The notes under the pieces are model-generated. The model was not told the origin of the DNA, searched no databases, and saw nothing but the letters and a program-made list of their open reading frames with translations. A stretch of DNA of 64,000 nt from an uncultured bacterium (GTDB lineage Bacteria > Bacteroidota > Bacteroidia > Bacteroidales > Bacteroidaceae). Of this stretch, positions 35,418-46,277 are shown one piece after another. Location of the stretch: NCBI GenBank assembly GCA_905214795.1, contig CAJMNM010000012.1, positions 15,141-79,140 on the forward strand. The letters run 5' to 3'. The position numbers and the translations under genes are program-made. Every line of letters starts with the position of its first letter. The first letter of the stretch is position 1.

Positions 35418-36647
35418 TCAGAAACTGCTCTTGATACGTCGCATTGCTTCGATACAGTCTTCGCGGCGTCCGAATGCGGTTAAACGCAGGAATCCTTCGC
35501 CTGATGGTCCGAAACCGACGCCGGGAGTACCTACTACGTGTGCTTCGTAGAGCAGGCGGTCAAAAAATTGCCATGAACTGAGTCCGTCCGGAGTCTTGAG
35601 CCAGATGTAAGGAGCGTTTTTACCGCCATAAACACTAAATCCGGCTTCGGTCAGTCCTTCGCGTAGCAGACGTGCGTTTTCCATATAGTAAGCAATGGTG
35701 TTTTTAACCTGTTCACGCCCTTCTGGACTGTAAACCGCTTCGGCTCCACGTTGGGTAATATAACTTGTGCCATTGAATTTTGTGCACTGACGACGGTTCC
35801 ATAACGGATTCAAGTTGACACGATCACCGCTAAGGGTGGCTGCGGTCAGTTCTTTTGGAACAACAGTATATCCGCATCGCACACCGGTAAAGCCTGCCGT
35901 TTTTGAGAAGCTGCGGAATTCGATGGCACAGCGTTTGGCACCTTTTATTTCATAGATGGAGTGGGGAACATCCGGTTCTTGAATGTATGCTTCGTAGGCG
36001 GCATCGAAAAGGATGAGTGTGTCGTTGTGCAAGGCATAGTCAACCCATTTTTTCAGTTCCGCCTTGGTCAGAGTGGTGCCTGTCGGATTGTTGGGATAGC
36101 ACAAGTAAACCATATCAATGCGTTCTTTCGGGATTTCTGGCACAAAGTTGTTTTCTACCGTGCATGGCAGATAAGTGACATTGCTCCAGCGTCCGTCTGG
36201 TCCCAACTCGCCTGCACGTCCGCACATCACGTTGCTGTCAATATAAACAGGGTAGATTGGGTCGGTTACCCCCATACTGTTATCCCAACGCAGGATTTCA
36301 CCGATGTTACCGGTATCGCTCTTGGCGCCGTCGTTAATGAAAATTTCAGATGGTGACAGACTGATGCCGCGTGCGGCAAAGTCGTGTTTAAGTATCGCTT
36401 CAATAAGGAAACCGTAACCCTGCTCAGGTCCGTAGCCATGGAATGTATCGGCAGAGGCCATTTCGTCTACCGCACGGTGCATGGCTTGAATGCAGGCGTC
36501 GGGCAGTGGTTGTGTCACATCACCGATTCCCAACCGTACAAGAGACTGTTTGGGGTGGGTTACTTTGAATGTGTTTACTTTTTTAGCAATATCCGAGAAA
36601 AGATAACTTCCCGGTAATTTAAGATAGTGCTCGTTAATTAATGCCAT
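35418..36647 (-). CDS. dapL: LL-diaminopimelate aminotransferase
   Basis: A 409-residue class I PLP aminotransferase making LL-diaminopimelate from tetrahydrodipicolinate and glutamate in one step, for lysine and peptidoglycan. The start at 36647 ([23 protein letters not shown]) is the standard DapL N-terminus; a Met 19 codons upstream is rejected. Motifs: [38 protein letters not shown], and the PLP lysine in [22 protein letters not shown]. It is the last gene of a five-gene leftward operon, 28 bp after dapF, the next enzyme in the same pathway. Confidence 0.97.
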   Translation of the reverse strand: MALINEHYLKLPGSYLFSDIAKKVNTFKVTHPKQSLVRLGIGDVTQPLPDACIQAMHRAVDEMASADTFHGYGPEQGYGFLIEAILKHDFAARGISLSPSEIFINDGAKSDTGNIGEILRWDNSMGVTDPIYPVYIDSNVMCGRAGELGPDGRWSNVTYLPCTVENNFVPEIPKERIDMVYLCYPNNPTGTTLTKAELKKWVDYALHNDTLILFDAAYEAYIQEPDVPHSIYEIKGAKRCAIEFRSFSKTAGFTGVRCGYTVVPKELTAATLSGDRVNLNPLWNRRQCTKFNGTSYITQRGAEAVYSPEGREQVKNTIAYYMENARLLREGLTEAGFSVYGGKNAPYIWLKTPDGLSSWQFFDRLLYEAHVVGTPGVGFGPSGEGFLRLTAFGRREDCIEAMRRIKSSF

Positions 36648-36675
36648 ATAGGTATAAATTGATTTAAATCTGATT

Positions 36676-37530
36676 TTAAAGTTTCTTCTCGCCGTCGAAA
36701 ACAATGACGGCCGGACCGGTCATGTAGACCCGGTTGTCTTGTTCGCGCCATTCGATATGTAATGTGCCGCCATCCATAACAATGTCTGACTCGCGGCCAT
36801 GATGTTGGCTGAAAGCCGCTGCAACAGCAGTAGCACAGGCTCCAGTACCACAAGCCATTGTGATGCCGGACCCCCGTTCCCAAACGCGCATTCTGATAGT
36901 GCTGTCCGGATTGATCTGGGCAAATTCTACGTTTACACGATCGGGGAATAGCGGATGGTGTTCCAAGTCAGGCCCTACTGCGGACAGGTCAATGGATTCC
37001 ACATCGTCTGTAAAAATAACCAGATGCGGATTGCCCATATTGACAGCTATGCCATGTGCAAAATCATAGCTGTTTCCGAGATCCACAGGATGAATGTCGG
37101 TCGGTTCTCCCATTTCTACCGTTACGGCGTTGACTGTGCCTTCTTTGTCGGGGTGCAGATAAAGTGTCTTTATACCTGAGAGAGTTTCAAGTGTGACGGT
37201 AGTCTTTTTTGTCAGTCCATATTCGTAGAGGTATTTACCTATACAGCGGCTGGCATTGCCGCACATACGGGCTTCGGAACCATCAGCATTGAATATGCGC
37301 ATGCTGAAATCCGCAACATCTGATGAACCTATCAGTACCAGTCCGTCGCTGCCTATGCCGGTATGCGGTTTGCTCCACGCTATGGCGACGGTTTCAGGAT
37401 CCTGAATGGGGTAGCGCAGCGTATTGACATAGATATAATCGTTACCTGCACCGTGCATCTTGGTGAATCTTACGTAATAGGGTGAATCACAAGTATATGA
37501 ATAAACAGGTATTTTCCTGATTGCAGTCAT
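36676..37530 (-). CDS. dapF: Diaminopimelate epimerase
   Basis: A 284-residue epimerase converting LL- to meso-diaminopimelate. The two active-site cysteines are in [17 protein letters not shown] (C90) and in [19 protein letters not shown]. The conserved start motif [11 protein letters not shown] begins at residue 22, so the protein has ~20 more N-terminal residues than usual; no Met codon lies closer to the motif, which supports the start at 37530. Both catalytic residues are present, so it should be active. Confidence 0.97.
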   Translation of the reverse strand: MTAIRKIPVYSYTCDSPYYVRFTKMHGAGNDYIYVNTLRYPIQDPETVAIAWSKPHTGIGSDGLVLIGSSDVADFSMRIFNADGSEARMCGNASRCIGKYLYEYGLTKKTTVTLETLSGIKTLYLHPDKEGTVNAVTVEMGEPTDIHPVDLGNSYDFAHGIAVNMGNPHLVIFTDDVESIDLSAVGPDLEHHPLFPDRVNVEFAQINPDSTIRMRVWERGSGITMACGTGACATAVAAAFSQHHGRESDIVMDGGTLHIEWREQDNRVYMTGPAVIVFDGEKKL

Positions 37531-37578
37531 AATGTATATGGTGAAAAATAAAAGGTCTGATGTTTTAAAATCTTTATA

Positions 37579-39309
37579 TTAATAAGCTTGTTCGTGCACA
37601 CCGGCAACGGCACGTCCGCTCGGATCGTTCAGGTTCTTGAACGATGCATCCCAGGCTAAAGCTTCGGCTGTAGAGCAAGCTACGCTTGGCACACTGGGTA
37701 CGGAACGGGCTGCAGACTCGCTGGGGAAATGCTCTTCAAATATGCTGCGGTAGTAATACTCTTCCTTGTTCTGTGGTGGATTGATGGGAAAGCGTTCGGC
37801 GGCATGGGCCATCTGTTCGTCACTGACAGCTTCTGATGTGATAGCTTTCAGTGTGTCAATCCATGAATAACCAACACCATCCGAGAACTGTTCTTTCTGT
37901 CGCCAAGCCACGCTTTCGGGAAGCAATGAGGCAAACGCGTCGCGTACTACTTTTTTCTCAATCTCTTTACCGGGGCACATTTTAGAAGCCGGGTTAAGGC
38001 GCATTGCTACGTCAAGAAATTCTTTGTCAAGAAATGGCACACGTCCTTCAACGCCCCAGGCCGAGAGTGACTTGTTGGCACGCAGACAGTCATACATATA
38101 CAATTTGGAAAGTTTACGGACGGTTTCTTCATGAAAAGCCTGTGGCGTGGGGGCTTTGTGGAAATAGAGGTAACCTCCGAAAACCTCGTCAGCGCCTTCA
38201 CCGCTGAGTACCATTTTGATACCCATTGATTTAATGACGCGAGCCAACAGATACATCGGTGTAGATGCACGTACCGTTGTGACATCATAAGTTTCGATGT
38301 AGTAGATGACATCACGTATGGCATCAAGTCCTTCCTGAATAGTATAGTTTATTTCATGGTGTACCGTACCGATATGTTCGGCTACCAAGCGTGCTTTAGC
38401 CAAATCGGGTGCTCCTTTCAGTCCAACTGCGAAAGAATGTAACTGTGGCCACCAGGCAGCTTGCGTACTGTCGGTTTCAACACGTTTAGCTGCATATTGT
38501 TTTGCAATGGCTGAAATGACAGATGAATCCAAACCTCCGGATAACAAAACACCATACGGAACGTCGCTCATTAACTGTCGGCGTACAGCGTCTTCTAGCG
38601 CTGTGCGTATTGCTGTCACTTGGGTGCGGTACGCTTCCTCGTCGGTAGCTGAGGTGGCATTGGTACGTGTGTTATTAGTCGCTCTGCATGTATAGTTGTC
38701 TTTTACAGCGTCGTATTCTGTCCAGTCGCGTTTGTACCAGGGACGCATTTCTCCTTCACGGCTCCAATAGTAATGGCCGGGCAGGAACGGCTCGTATTCG
38801 TCGCACATGCCTTCGAGCGCTTTCAGTTCACTGGCGCAGTAAACCGTACCATCCTTATCTTTTCCGATATAGAGGGGAATGACACCTATGGGGTCGCGGG
38901 CAATCAGAAATTCATCACGTTCTTCATCATAGAGCGCAAAGGCGAAAATTCCGCTTAGACGTTCAATAAAATTGATGCCATACCGACGATAGAGAGCAAG
39001 AATGACTTCGCAGTCACTACCGGTCTGGAATTCATATTGTCCGGCAAAATCAGAGCGGATATCACGGTGGTTGTATATTTCACCGTTGACAGCCAGAATC
39101 TGTTTGCGATCGGGCGAGAAAAGAGGCTGTCTGCCACTTTGCGGGTCGACGATGGATAGACGTTCGTGAGCCAGAATGGCTGAGCCGCCACAATAAATGC
39201 CACTCCAGTCCGGACCGCGGTGGCGTATGCGTTTAGCCATGGTGAGCGCTTTTTGTCTCAACTCTGGTGTCTGTTGCTTAATATTGAAGATGCAGGCTAT
39301 TCCACACAT
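37579..39309 (-). CDS. asnB: Glutamine-hydrolysing asparagine synthetase
   Basis: A 576-residue AsnB making asparagine from aspartate, ATP and glutamine. The N-terminal nucleophile is C2 (MCGIACIF), with the glutaminase motifs RHRGPDWSG, AHERLSIVD, AVNGEIYNH and SDCEV. The synthetase domain has the pyrophosphate loop VLLSGGLDSSVISAI (~265) and SGEGADEVFGGYLYFH. A polar Thr/Asn-rich linker (~215-235) joins the domains and a Ser/Ala/Val-rich tail ends in AVAGVHEQAY. Third gene of the gltB-gltD-asnB-dapF-dapL operon. Confidence 0.96.
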   Translation of the reverse strand: MCGIACIFNIKQQTPELRQKALTMAKRIRHRGPDWSGIYCGGSAILAHERLSIVDPQSGRQPLFSPDRKQILAVNGEIYNHRDIRSDFAGQYEFQTGSDCEVILALYRRYGINFIERLSGIFAFALYDEERDEFLIARDPIGVIPLYIGKDKDGTVYCASELKALEGMCDEYEPFLPGHYYWSREGEMRPWYKRDWTEYDAVKDNYTCRATNNTRTNATSATDEEAYRTQVTAIRTALEDAVRRQLMSDVPYGVLLSGGLDSSVISAIAKQYAAKRVETDSTQAAWWPQLHSFAVGLKGAPDLAKARLVAEHIGTVHHEINYTIQEGLDAIRDVIYYIETYDVTTVRASTPMYLLARVIKSMGIKMVLSGEGADEVFGGYLYFHKAPTPQAFHEETVRKLSKLYMYDCLRANKSLSAWGVEGRVPFLDKEFLDVAMRLNPASKMCPGKEIEKKVVRDAFASLLPESVAWRQKEQFSDGVGYSWIDTLKAITSEAVSDEQMAHAAERFPINPPQNKEEYYYRSIFEEHFPSESAARSVPSVPSVACSTAEALAWDASFKNLNDPSGRAVAGVHEQAY

Positions 39310-39411
39310 AATGTTTTCAGTTTAAAATGGTTGTTTGTAATATCCGGTCGTAAGATTATCGTCTGACGTATAATTCGGGACCGAAATTTTCTATAAGCTT
39401 TTCTGTTGGCG

Positions 39412-40755
39412 TTATTTGTCGGACAGCATTTTGTCGATATCGGCTGCGGCACGACGTCCGGCTGCGATGCACTTCACAACAAGTGAAGGACCGGTGGCTG
39501 CATCGCCGGCCACAACCGCATTTTTGGGCAGCTCGGGTAGTTGAGGCTTGAGGAAGCCCATTGCCAGCAATACGAGGTCGGCTTTTATGGTTTCTTTTTT
39601 ACCCGTTGGTTTCATGATTGGACGTCCGCCGTCTTTTGCCGGCAGCCATTCAACTTCTTCAACCTCCACGCCACATACATGTCCATTCTTCCCGATAAAT
39701 TTATTGGAGTTAAGTGACCAGCGACGGACGCAGCCTTCCTCGTGACTGGAGCTTGTTTTCAGCACGATGGGCCATTGTGGCCAAGGAGTGGATGGATTGT
39801 GTCCGACCGGTGGTTTGGGCATGATTTCAATCTGTGTGACGCTTGTTGCTCCTTGACGGTGAGAGGTTCCGATACAGTCGCTTCCGGTGTCGCCACCGCC
39901 AATAACCAGTACATGTTTGCCTTTGGCTGTAATACGTTCTTTATCAGAGACGTTTTGTCCGGCTAATATGCGGTTTTGTTGTGATAACATTTCCATGGCA
40001 AAATGAATACCGGCAAGTTCACGTCCCGGTATGGCGAGATCGCGGGCCTGCGGGGTTCCGGTGCAGATGGCGTATGCGTCGAAACCTTCGGGGAGCTTGG
40101 ATAGATTGATTTCTGTGTTGGGCTGAAATGTTATTCCTTCGGCTTCCATGACTTTCAGACGACGGTCGATGATGTTTTTGCTCAGTTTGAAGTTGGGTAT
40201 ACCAAAACGGAGCAATCCGCCAATCATTTCACTGCGTTCGAATACAGTGACGTCATAGCCACGGTGGTTCAATTGATTTGCAGCTGCCAGTCCGGCAGGT
40301 CCTGAACCTATAACAGCAACGCGTTTGCCGTTTCTTGCATATGTTTTTGGCGTGACGTAATCTTCGCGAAAGGCCGCTTCGATGATGGCACATTCGTCTT
40401 CACGGATAGTAACAGGTGAATCGATTGATAGTTTCAACACGCAGCTCTTTTCGCAAAGAGCGGGACAAATGCGACCGGTAAACTCCGGAAAGTCATTGGT
40501 GGCACTCAATATTTCATATGCTTTTAGCCAGTCGCCATTGTAAAGGGCATCCTGAAATTCAGGAGGACGGTTACCTAGTGGGCAGGCCCAGTGGCAGAAA
40601 GGTACACCGCAGTCCATACAGCGGCTGGCTTGGAGCTTACGCTCGCTGGTGTTGAGTGTTTGTTCTACTTCGCTATAATCGTTAATTCTTTCGTGTATCG
40701 GTCTGTATCCTGCTTCCTGACGCGGGATGGTGAGAAATGCTTTAGGGTTTCCCAT
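39412..40755 (-). CDS. gltD: Glutamate synthase small subunit
   Basis: A 447-residue NADPH-dependent small subunit of GOGAT, which feeds electrons to the large subunit. It has N-terminal 4Fe-4S cysteines (CMDCGVPFCHWACPLGN and CPALCEKSCVLKLS), the FAD fold VAVIGSGPAGLAAANQL (~150), the NADPH fold VLVIGGGDTGSDCIGTSHRQ (~285) and the closing AGDAATGPSLVVKCIAAGRRAA. 40 bp downstream of gltB. Confidence 0.97.
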   Translation of the reverse strand: MGNPKAFLTIPRQEAGYRPIHERINDYSEVEQTLNTSERKLQASRCMDCGVPFCHWACPLGNRPPEFQDALYNGDWLKAYEILSATNDFPEFTGRICPALCEKSCVLKLSIDSPVTIREDECAIIEAAFREDYVTPKTYARNGKRVAVIGSGPAGLAAANQLNHRGYDVTVFERSEMIGGLLRFGIPNFKLSKNIIDRRLKVMEAEGITFQPNTEINLSKLPEGFDAYAICTGTPQARDLAIPGRELAGIHFAMEMLSQQNRILAGQNVSDKERITAKGKHVLVIGGGDTGSDCIGTSHRQGATSVTQIEIMPKPPVGHNPSTPWPQWPIVLKTSSSHEEGCVRRWSLNSNKFIGKNGHVCGVEVEEVEWLPAKDGGRPIMKPTGKKETIKADLVLLAMGFLKPQLPELPKNAVVAGDAATGPSLVVKCIAAGRRAAADIDKMLSDK

Positions 40756-40795
40756 GATGTATATCTATTGTTGCGAAATTAATAAATAGGGTGAA

Positions 40796-43700
40796 TTAAT
40801 AGTCGCGTTGCACTTCAGCGATTTTCTGCTGAAGCTTGCGCATTTGCTCTTCGGCCAGCACTTTCTTATATTCGATAGGTGTTACCTGAATAAATTCTTC
40901 AACGTAGCGTGGCCAATTGTCGAGCATGGTACGTGCCAGTGCAGAACCGGTGTAGAGGTAATGCTGACGGATAAGTTCATGCAGTTCTTTACGTGCCGTA
41001 GCATCTTCGAGCAATGACAGTTCAACCATGTCCATATTGCAGAAGTAGTCGAAGGTGCCTTTCGGGTCCCAGACGTATGCCACACCACCACTCATTCCGG
41101 CAGCGAAGTTTCGTCCTGTCTGGCCTAAGACAACTACACGTCCGCCTGTCATGTATTCACAGCAATGATCGCCAACACCTTCTACAACAGCTATTGCGCC
41201 TGAGTTACGTACGGCAAAACGTTCGCCAGCTCGTCCGTTGATATAAACTTCACCACTTGTGGCACCGTAGAGCAGTGTGTTACCGACAATTGTATTCTGT
41301 TCGGCAGAGAAGTTACTGCGTACAGGAGGCAATACGGCGATGTGACCGCCGCTCAATCCTTTACCTAGATAGTCGTTGGCTTCTCCTTCGAGTTTGAAAC
41401 TGATACCGTGTGCCAGGAATGCGCCGAAGCTTTGTCCGGCTGATCCCTTGAACTTCACACAGATAGTTCCGTCGGGCAGACCGTCATTACCATATTTTGC
41501 AGCAACGGCTCCGGATAGCATCGCACCAACAGCACGGTCGGTGTTGCCAATAGCATATTCAAGAGAAACTTCACGGCGGCTTTCCAAAGATACAGCTGCA
41601 GCTTGGAGCATCTCAACGTCTTTTACGTGTGCGATGTCATGCTGTTGTTCTGTGCAGTGGTGTAACGCAGCGCCGTTTTCAACACGATGGAGCATACGGC
41701 TGAAGTCGAGCAAGCTGGCTTTTGTACCCTCTGTTGCAGGATGAAGCTCGATGAGATCTGTACGGCCAATAATGTCATCCAGTTTTGTGAAGCCCATTTC
41801 TGCCAGATATTCACGTACTTCCTCAGCCAGGAAGCGGAAGTAATTCACAACATATTTATAATGTCCGCGGAAATGTTCACGCAGGCGAGGGTCTTGTGTG
41901 GCTACGCCTACCGGGCAGGTATTGGAGTGGCATTTACGCATCATGACGCAACCCAGTACAATCAGTGCGCTTGTACCGAATGCGAATTCTTCAGCGCCGA
42001 GCAAAGCCATACTGATTATATCACGACCTGTTTTCAGCTGGCCGTCAGTTTGCAGACGAATCTGACCACGCAGGCCGTTCAGAACCAAAGTCTGTTGGGT
42101 TTCGCTTAATCCGATTTCAGGAGAGATTCCGGCATAACGGATTGAAGAGGCCGGTGATGCGCCGGTGCCGCCTTCGGCACCTGAAATGACAATCAGGTCG
42201 GCTTTTGCTTTAGCCACACCTGCGGCAATGGTACCTACACCACTTTCAGCAACAAGTTTCACGCTGATGGCTGCATTTGGATTGACATTCTTTAAATCGA
42301 ATATCAGCTGGGCTAAGTCTTCGATACTGTAAATATCGTGATGTGGCGGAGGAGAGATGAGTGAAATACCCGGTATTGAATGACGGGTGCGAGCAATGAC
42401 CTCATCAACTTTAAAGCCTGGAAGCTGTCCGCCTTCACCCGGTTTTGCTCCTTGAGCCACCTTGATTTGTATTTCTTCTGCATTGACTAAGTATTCAGCT
42501 GTGACACCGAAACGTCCGGAAGCAACTTGCTTGGTTTTGCTTGATAAACTGATGCCGTCTACTTTTTCGTGGAAACGGATGCTGTCCTCTCCACCTTCAC
42601 CAGTGTTGCTTCGTGCGCCCAGTTCGTTCATGGCTAAAGCCAAGGCCTCGTGAGCTTCTTTACTGATGGCGCCGAATGAGATGGCACCTGTAACGAAGTG
42701 CTTAACAATGCTCTCTACCGGCTCAACTTTGTTGATGTCGATTGGGTTGCGTTTGAATCCGAAGAAATCACGTAGGAAGAGCGGAGCCTCCTTATCGTCC
42801 ACCTTATGGGTGAACTCTTTGAATTTCTTGTAACTTCCAAGACGTGTGGCCAATTGTAACGCACTGATGGTGTCGGGGTTCCAAGCATGACGCTCGCCAT
42901 CTTTACGGTAAGACATCTGTCCGATGTGAGGTAACAGCGGTTCGATCTCAGACGGAACGAAACCGCTGTCGTGAAACGTAATATAGTCTTTGGCAATTTC
43001 TTCGAGACGAATACCTCCGATAGTTGAGGTGGGTGTACCAAAATAGCTCTTAAGGAGTTCTTCGCTCAAACCTACGGATTCGAATATTTTGGCGCCACGG
43101 TATGAACGGATGGTGCTTATACCCATCTTGCTCATAATTTTGTAAAGTCCTTTACAGATGGCTTTAATGTAGTTCTTTTCAGCCGTTTCGTAATTCATCT
43201 GAACTTCACCTTTCTTTACGAGGTCGTCTAATACAGCATAAGCCATATATGGACAAATGGCACTGGCGCCGTATCCTAGAAGAAGAGCTGCGTGCATCAC
43301 TTCACGTATTTCACCACTTTCAACGATAAGCGCGGTCTGAACACGCTTTTGAACGCTGATAAGGTGGTGGTGAACTGCGCTGATGGCTAGCAGTGACGGG
43401 ATGGCAGCTTGAGAGGCATTGATATCGCGATCGGATAAAATGATGTAATTTGCCCCATCGGTTACAGCCTGTTCGGCTGCTTTACAAAGTTGTTCTATTG
43501 CGTCCTGAAGTCCCGCTTTTCCACGTGACGCTTCAAATAACATTGGCAATTTTACAGTGTTGAAGCCTTTGTAACGGATGTTGCAAAGAATGTCAAGCTG
43601 TGTGTTGGTCAAAATAGGGTGTGGCAGACGAACCATCTTGCAGTGTGTTTCATTTGGGAGCAGGATGTTCATGCCAACGGCACCAATGTATTCGGTAAGA

Positions 43701-45319
43701 GACATTACGAGTTCTTCTCGGATAGGATCTATGGCAGGGTTGGTAACCTGTGCGAACTGCTGACGGAAATAGTTGAACAACAGTTGTGGCTTGTCGCTTA
43801 ATACTGCTAACGGTGTGTCGTTACCCATAGAAGCTGTTGGTTCGGCGCCATTGCTGCACATCGGTATGATGAGTCGTTCAACATCTTCGCGGGTGAAACC
43901 GAATGCTCTCAGACGGCGGTCGTAGTTTTCTACCGTATTGGCAACTTTACGTCCGCTTTTTAAGGTATCCAACTCGATGCGGTTGGCTGATAACCATTGG
44001 CGATAGGGCTTGGCGGTTGCAAGTTGTTCTTTAAGTTCACCGTCGTAATAAATGCGTCCTTCTTCGGTGTCGATCATAAGAATCTTTCCTGGTTGAAGAC
44101 GTCCCTTTTCCTTGATGTTTTCGGCTTCGAAGCTGATGACACCGGCCTCGCTGGCTACAACCATTGTTCCATCGTGGGTGATGAGGTACCGTGCGGGACG
44201 CAGGCCATTTCGGTCAAGCATACCGCCGGCGTATCGTCCATCACTGAAAAGTAAGGCTGCCGGGCCATCCCATGGTTCCATCAAAATAGAATGGTATTCA
44301 TAGAAAGCTTTCAAATCTTCACTGATAGGGTTTTTATCATTGAAAGATTCCGGAACAAGCATAGCCATGGCATGTGGAAGACTTAGGCCGGACATCACGA
44401 AAAATTCCAAAACGTTGTCAAGTGATGCCGAGTCACTCATATCCGGTTGGATGATAGGACGGATATCTTTAACATTGCCCAGTATAGGCGTAGAAAGTAC
44501 ACTCTCGCGTGCTTCCATCCAACCACGGTTGCCTCGGATTGTATTGATTTCACCATTGTGTGCCAGCAAGCGGAATGGTTGTGCCAAACTCCATGTCGGG
44601 AAAGTGTTTGTGCTGAATCGTGAATGTACAATAGCCAGTCCGCTAGTGAAGTATGGTTGGGTCAAGTCACTGAAATATGTACGGACTTGAGTGGAGGAGA
44701 GCATACCTTTATATATAATGGTACGACTGGATAGTGACACAATGTAGAAATCTTTATGGTGAATACGCTGCTCAATCTTTTTACGGATGATGTATAGCGT
44801 ACGTTCCAGATTCTCTACATGTCCGTTACCGGTAATAAATATCTGCTTGATATCCGGTTCTGTTTCACGAGCACTCTGACCTAGAATATCTGAGTTGACC
44901 GGTACCGTGCGTAGATGCATCAAAGTGAGTCCTTCGCGTTCTACCTCTTCGATGACAATACTTAGAATATGCTCCTGTTCTTTCTGATCCTTAGGCAGAA
45001 AGATCAATCCGGTACCATATTTCCCTTTTTCCGGTACAGGAATACCTTGGAGCAGAATAAATTCATGTGGTATTTGAACCATGATACCGGCACCGTCACC
45101 GGTTTTATTGTCTGCACCTTCAGCACCGCGGTGTTTCATATTCTCCAGCACTCGGAGTGCGGAATCCACCAATTCGTGTGATTTACTACCGTTCAGGTTT
45201 ACAATCATTCCTACGCCGCAGGCATCGTGTTCATGAGCAGGATCGTATAGTCCCTGTTGTACGGCTTGACCGGATGTCTGTCTTTCTTCTTGTTTGATAA
45301 AAAGCTTCTCTTTCATCAC
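40796..45319 (-). CDS. gltB: Glutamate synthase large subunit
   Basis: A 1507-residue GOGAT alpha subunit making two glutamates from glutamine and 2-oxoglutarate. The first 33 residues look like a propeptide; processing would expose C34 (HDACGVGM), the amidotransferase nucleophile. Then come the glutaminase domain (~34-430, with NTFPTWSLAQPFRLLAHNGEIN cut here to its core), central domain, FMN barrel (GAISFGAISKEAHEALA, GAEGGTGASP), the 3Fe-4S cysteines CVMMRKCHSNTCPVG, and the C-terminal GXGXG helix (GGHIAVLPP, GATSGEVYINGRAGERFAV, GGRVVVLG). First gene of the operon, feeding glutamate to dapL and the other steps. Confidence 0.97.
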   Translation of the reverse strand: MMKEKLFIKQEERQTSGQAVQQGLYDPAHEHDACGVGMIVNLNGSKSHELVDSALRVLENMKHRGAEGADNKTGDGAGIMVQIPHEFILLQGIPVPEKGKYGTGLIFLPKDQKEQEHILSIVIEEVEREGLTLMHLRTVPVNSDILGQSARETEPDIKQIFITGNGHVENLERTLYIIRKKIEQRIHHKDFYIVSLSSRTIIYKGMLSSTQVRTYFSDLTQPYFTSGLAIVHSRFSTNTFPTWSLAQPFRLLAHNGEINTIRGNRGWMEARESVLSTPILGNVKDIRPIIQPDMSDSASLDNVLEFFVMSGLSLPHAMAMLVPESFNDKNPISEDLKAFYEYHSILMEPWDGPAALLFSDGRYAGGMLDRNGLRPARYLITHDGTMVVASEAGVISFEAENIKEKGRLQPGKILMIDTEEGRIYYDGELKEQLATAKPYRQWLSANRIELDTLKSGRKVANTVENYDRRLRAFGFTREDVERLIIPMCSNGAEPTASMGNDTPLAVLSDKPQLLFNYFRQQFAQVTNPAIDPIREELVMSLTEYIGAVGMNILLPNETHCKMVRLPHPILTNTQLDILCNIRYKGFNTVKLPMLFEASRGKAGLQDAIEQLCKAAEQAVTDGANYIILSDRDINASQAAIPSLLAISAVHHHLISVQKRVQTALIVESGEIREVMHAALLLGYGASAICPYMAYAVLDDLVKKGEVQMNYETAEKNYIKAICKGLYKIMSKMGISTIRSYRGAKIFESVGLSEELLKSYFGTPTSTIGGIRLEEIAKDYITFHDSGFVPSEIEPLLPHIGQMSYRKDGERHAWNPDTISALQLATRLGSYKKFKEFTHKVDDKEAPLFLRDFFGFKRNPIDINKVEPVESIVKHFVTGAISFGAISKEAHEALALAMNELGARSNTGEGGEDSIRFHEKVDGISLSSKTKQVASGRFGVTAEYLVNAEEIQIKVAQGAKPGEGGQLPGFKVDEVIARTRHSIPGISLISPPPHHDIYSIEDLAQLIFDLKNVNPNAAISVKLVAESGVGTIAAGVAKAKADLIVISGAEGGTGASPASSIRYAGISPEIGLSETQQTLVLNGLRGQIRLQTDGQLKTGRDIISMALLGAEEFAFGTSALIVLGCVMMRKCHSNTCPVGVATQDPRLREHFRGHYKYVVNYFRFLAEEVREYLAEMGFTKLDDIIGRTDLIELHPATEGTKASLLDFSRMLHRVENGAALHHCTEQQHDIAHVKDVEMLQAAAVSLESRREVSLEYAIGNTDRAVGAMLSGAVAAKYGNDGLPDGTICVKFKGSAGQSFGAFLAHGISFKLEGEANDYLGKGLSGGHIAVLPPVRSNFSAEQNTIVGNTLLYGATSGEVYINGRAGERFAVRNSGAIAVVEGVGDHCCEYMTGGRVVVLGQTGRNFAAGMSGGVAYVWDPKGTFDYFCNMDMVELSLLEDATARKELHELIRQHYLYTGSALARTMLDNWPRYVEEFIQVTPIEYKKVLAEEQMRKLQQKIAEVQRDY

Positions 45320-45372
45320 TGGTTATTTGCGTTTGTATATTGTATTTATGTTTTAGCTTACTTTTTGTTTTG

Positions 45373-45380
45373 CAAAAATA
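45373..45380 (-). promoter_or_regulatory. gltB: -7 box of the gltB operon
   Basis: Minus-strand TATTTTTG (45380-45373), about 55 bp before the start. No TTTG at the standard distance. Confidence 0.4.
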
Positions 45381-45698
45381 CGAAAATACTTTCAAAATGA
45401 ATATTAAAAAGACAAATAACCTATAAAAAAATAAATCTTATTCACGTAAAATAACTATTTGATACTTATTTGATGAAAAATATATCAATAGTAAATATTT
45501 TACGGTTTTAAAGTTTGTAATTGTAATATTTGAAATTTTTTAATAAATAAATCAGAGATTTTTATAGTATGGATTAGGGCCTTGAATGGTGTTTTTGACT
45601 GTAAAAAATAAATTTATATGTTCAAACAACTGCTTTGTCATTTCTAAAACAGTTGTTTGAACAATATCATTTTGATTTATTAAACGTACAAATTCTGT
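45381..45698. other. AT-rich region between nadD and gltB with a 12-bp inverted repeat
   Basis: TTCAAACAACTG (45621-45632) and CAGTTGTTTGAA (45650-45661) are perfect inverted arms with a 17-nt spacer, 38 bp beyond the nadD stop. It lacks a strong T run on either side. It could be a weak terminator for the yicC-nadD operon or a protein-binding dyad. The rest is featureless. Confidence 0.5.
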
Positions 45699-46277
45699 CT
45701 ATTTGTAATATCTTTCCTTTTTTATCTTTTCCCAAACTGCTTTTTCAAGTCCGTAGGACGCATCTCCGCCGTTGGCAATGCAATGGCGCAGTTCTGTGGA
45801 ACTGATGTTAATGAGAGGTGTGTCGACTAGAATAACGTTTTCGGGTAGGGTGTCGGCGTTTACCGGATAATTTTTACGCGGATAGATAATGATACGATGA
45901 TGGCGTAAAATTTCGTCTGGGTCTTTCCAATAGCTGAAAGATTGCCAATTGTCGGCACCAATAATGAGTGTGAACTTTCGTTCAGGATAGGCTTCACGTA
46001 TGGCTTTCAGAGTATATACCATATATGAAGGGCGAGGCAGATGGAATTCAAAGTCACAGGCTTTGAGCTGTGGGCGGCCTTCCACTGCCAGTTCTGTCAG
46101 TTCCAATCGCTGTTCTTCAGGGAGTAAATCATGAGCTGATTGTTTGAACGGGTTTTGCGGAGAGACGAGAAACCATAATTCATCTACTTTGCCACTTTGG
46201 CAAAGATATTCTGCTAATCTGATATGTCCCTTGTGAATTGGATTGAAAGATCCACCGTAAAGTCCTGTTTCAATCAT
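45699..46277 (-). CDS. nadD: Nicotinate-nucleotide adenylyltransferase
   Basis: A 192-residue NAD biosynthesis enzyme joining nicotinate mononucleotide and ATP. Motifs: GLYGGSFNPIHKGHIRLAEYL (nucleotidyltransferase HxGH), FTLIIGADNWQSFSYW and the closing INISSTELRHCIANG. Its ATG overlaps the stop of the small membrane protein gene by 4 bp. Confidence 0.96.
   Translation of the reverse strand: MIETGLYGGSFNPIHKGHIRLAEYLCQSGKVDELWFLVSPQNPFKQSAHDLLPEEQRLELTELAVEGRPQLKACDFEFHLPRPSYMVYTLKAIREAYPERKFTLIIGADNWQSFSYWKDPDEILRHHRIIIYPRKNYPVNADTLPENVILVDTPLINISSTELRHCIANGGDASYGLEKAVWEKIKKERYYK

Noticed and set aside
36720..36923. Alternative frames over dapF
   Set aside because: Overlap a gene with intact catalytic cysteines; no independent support.
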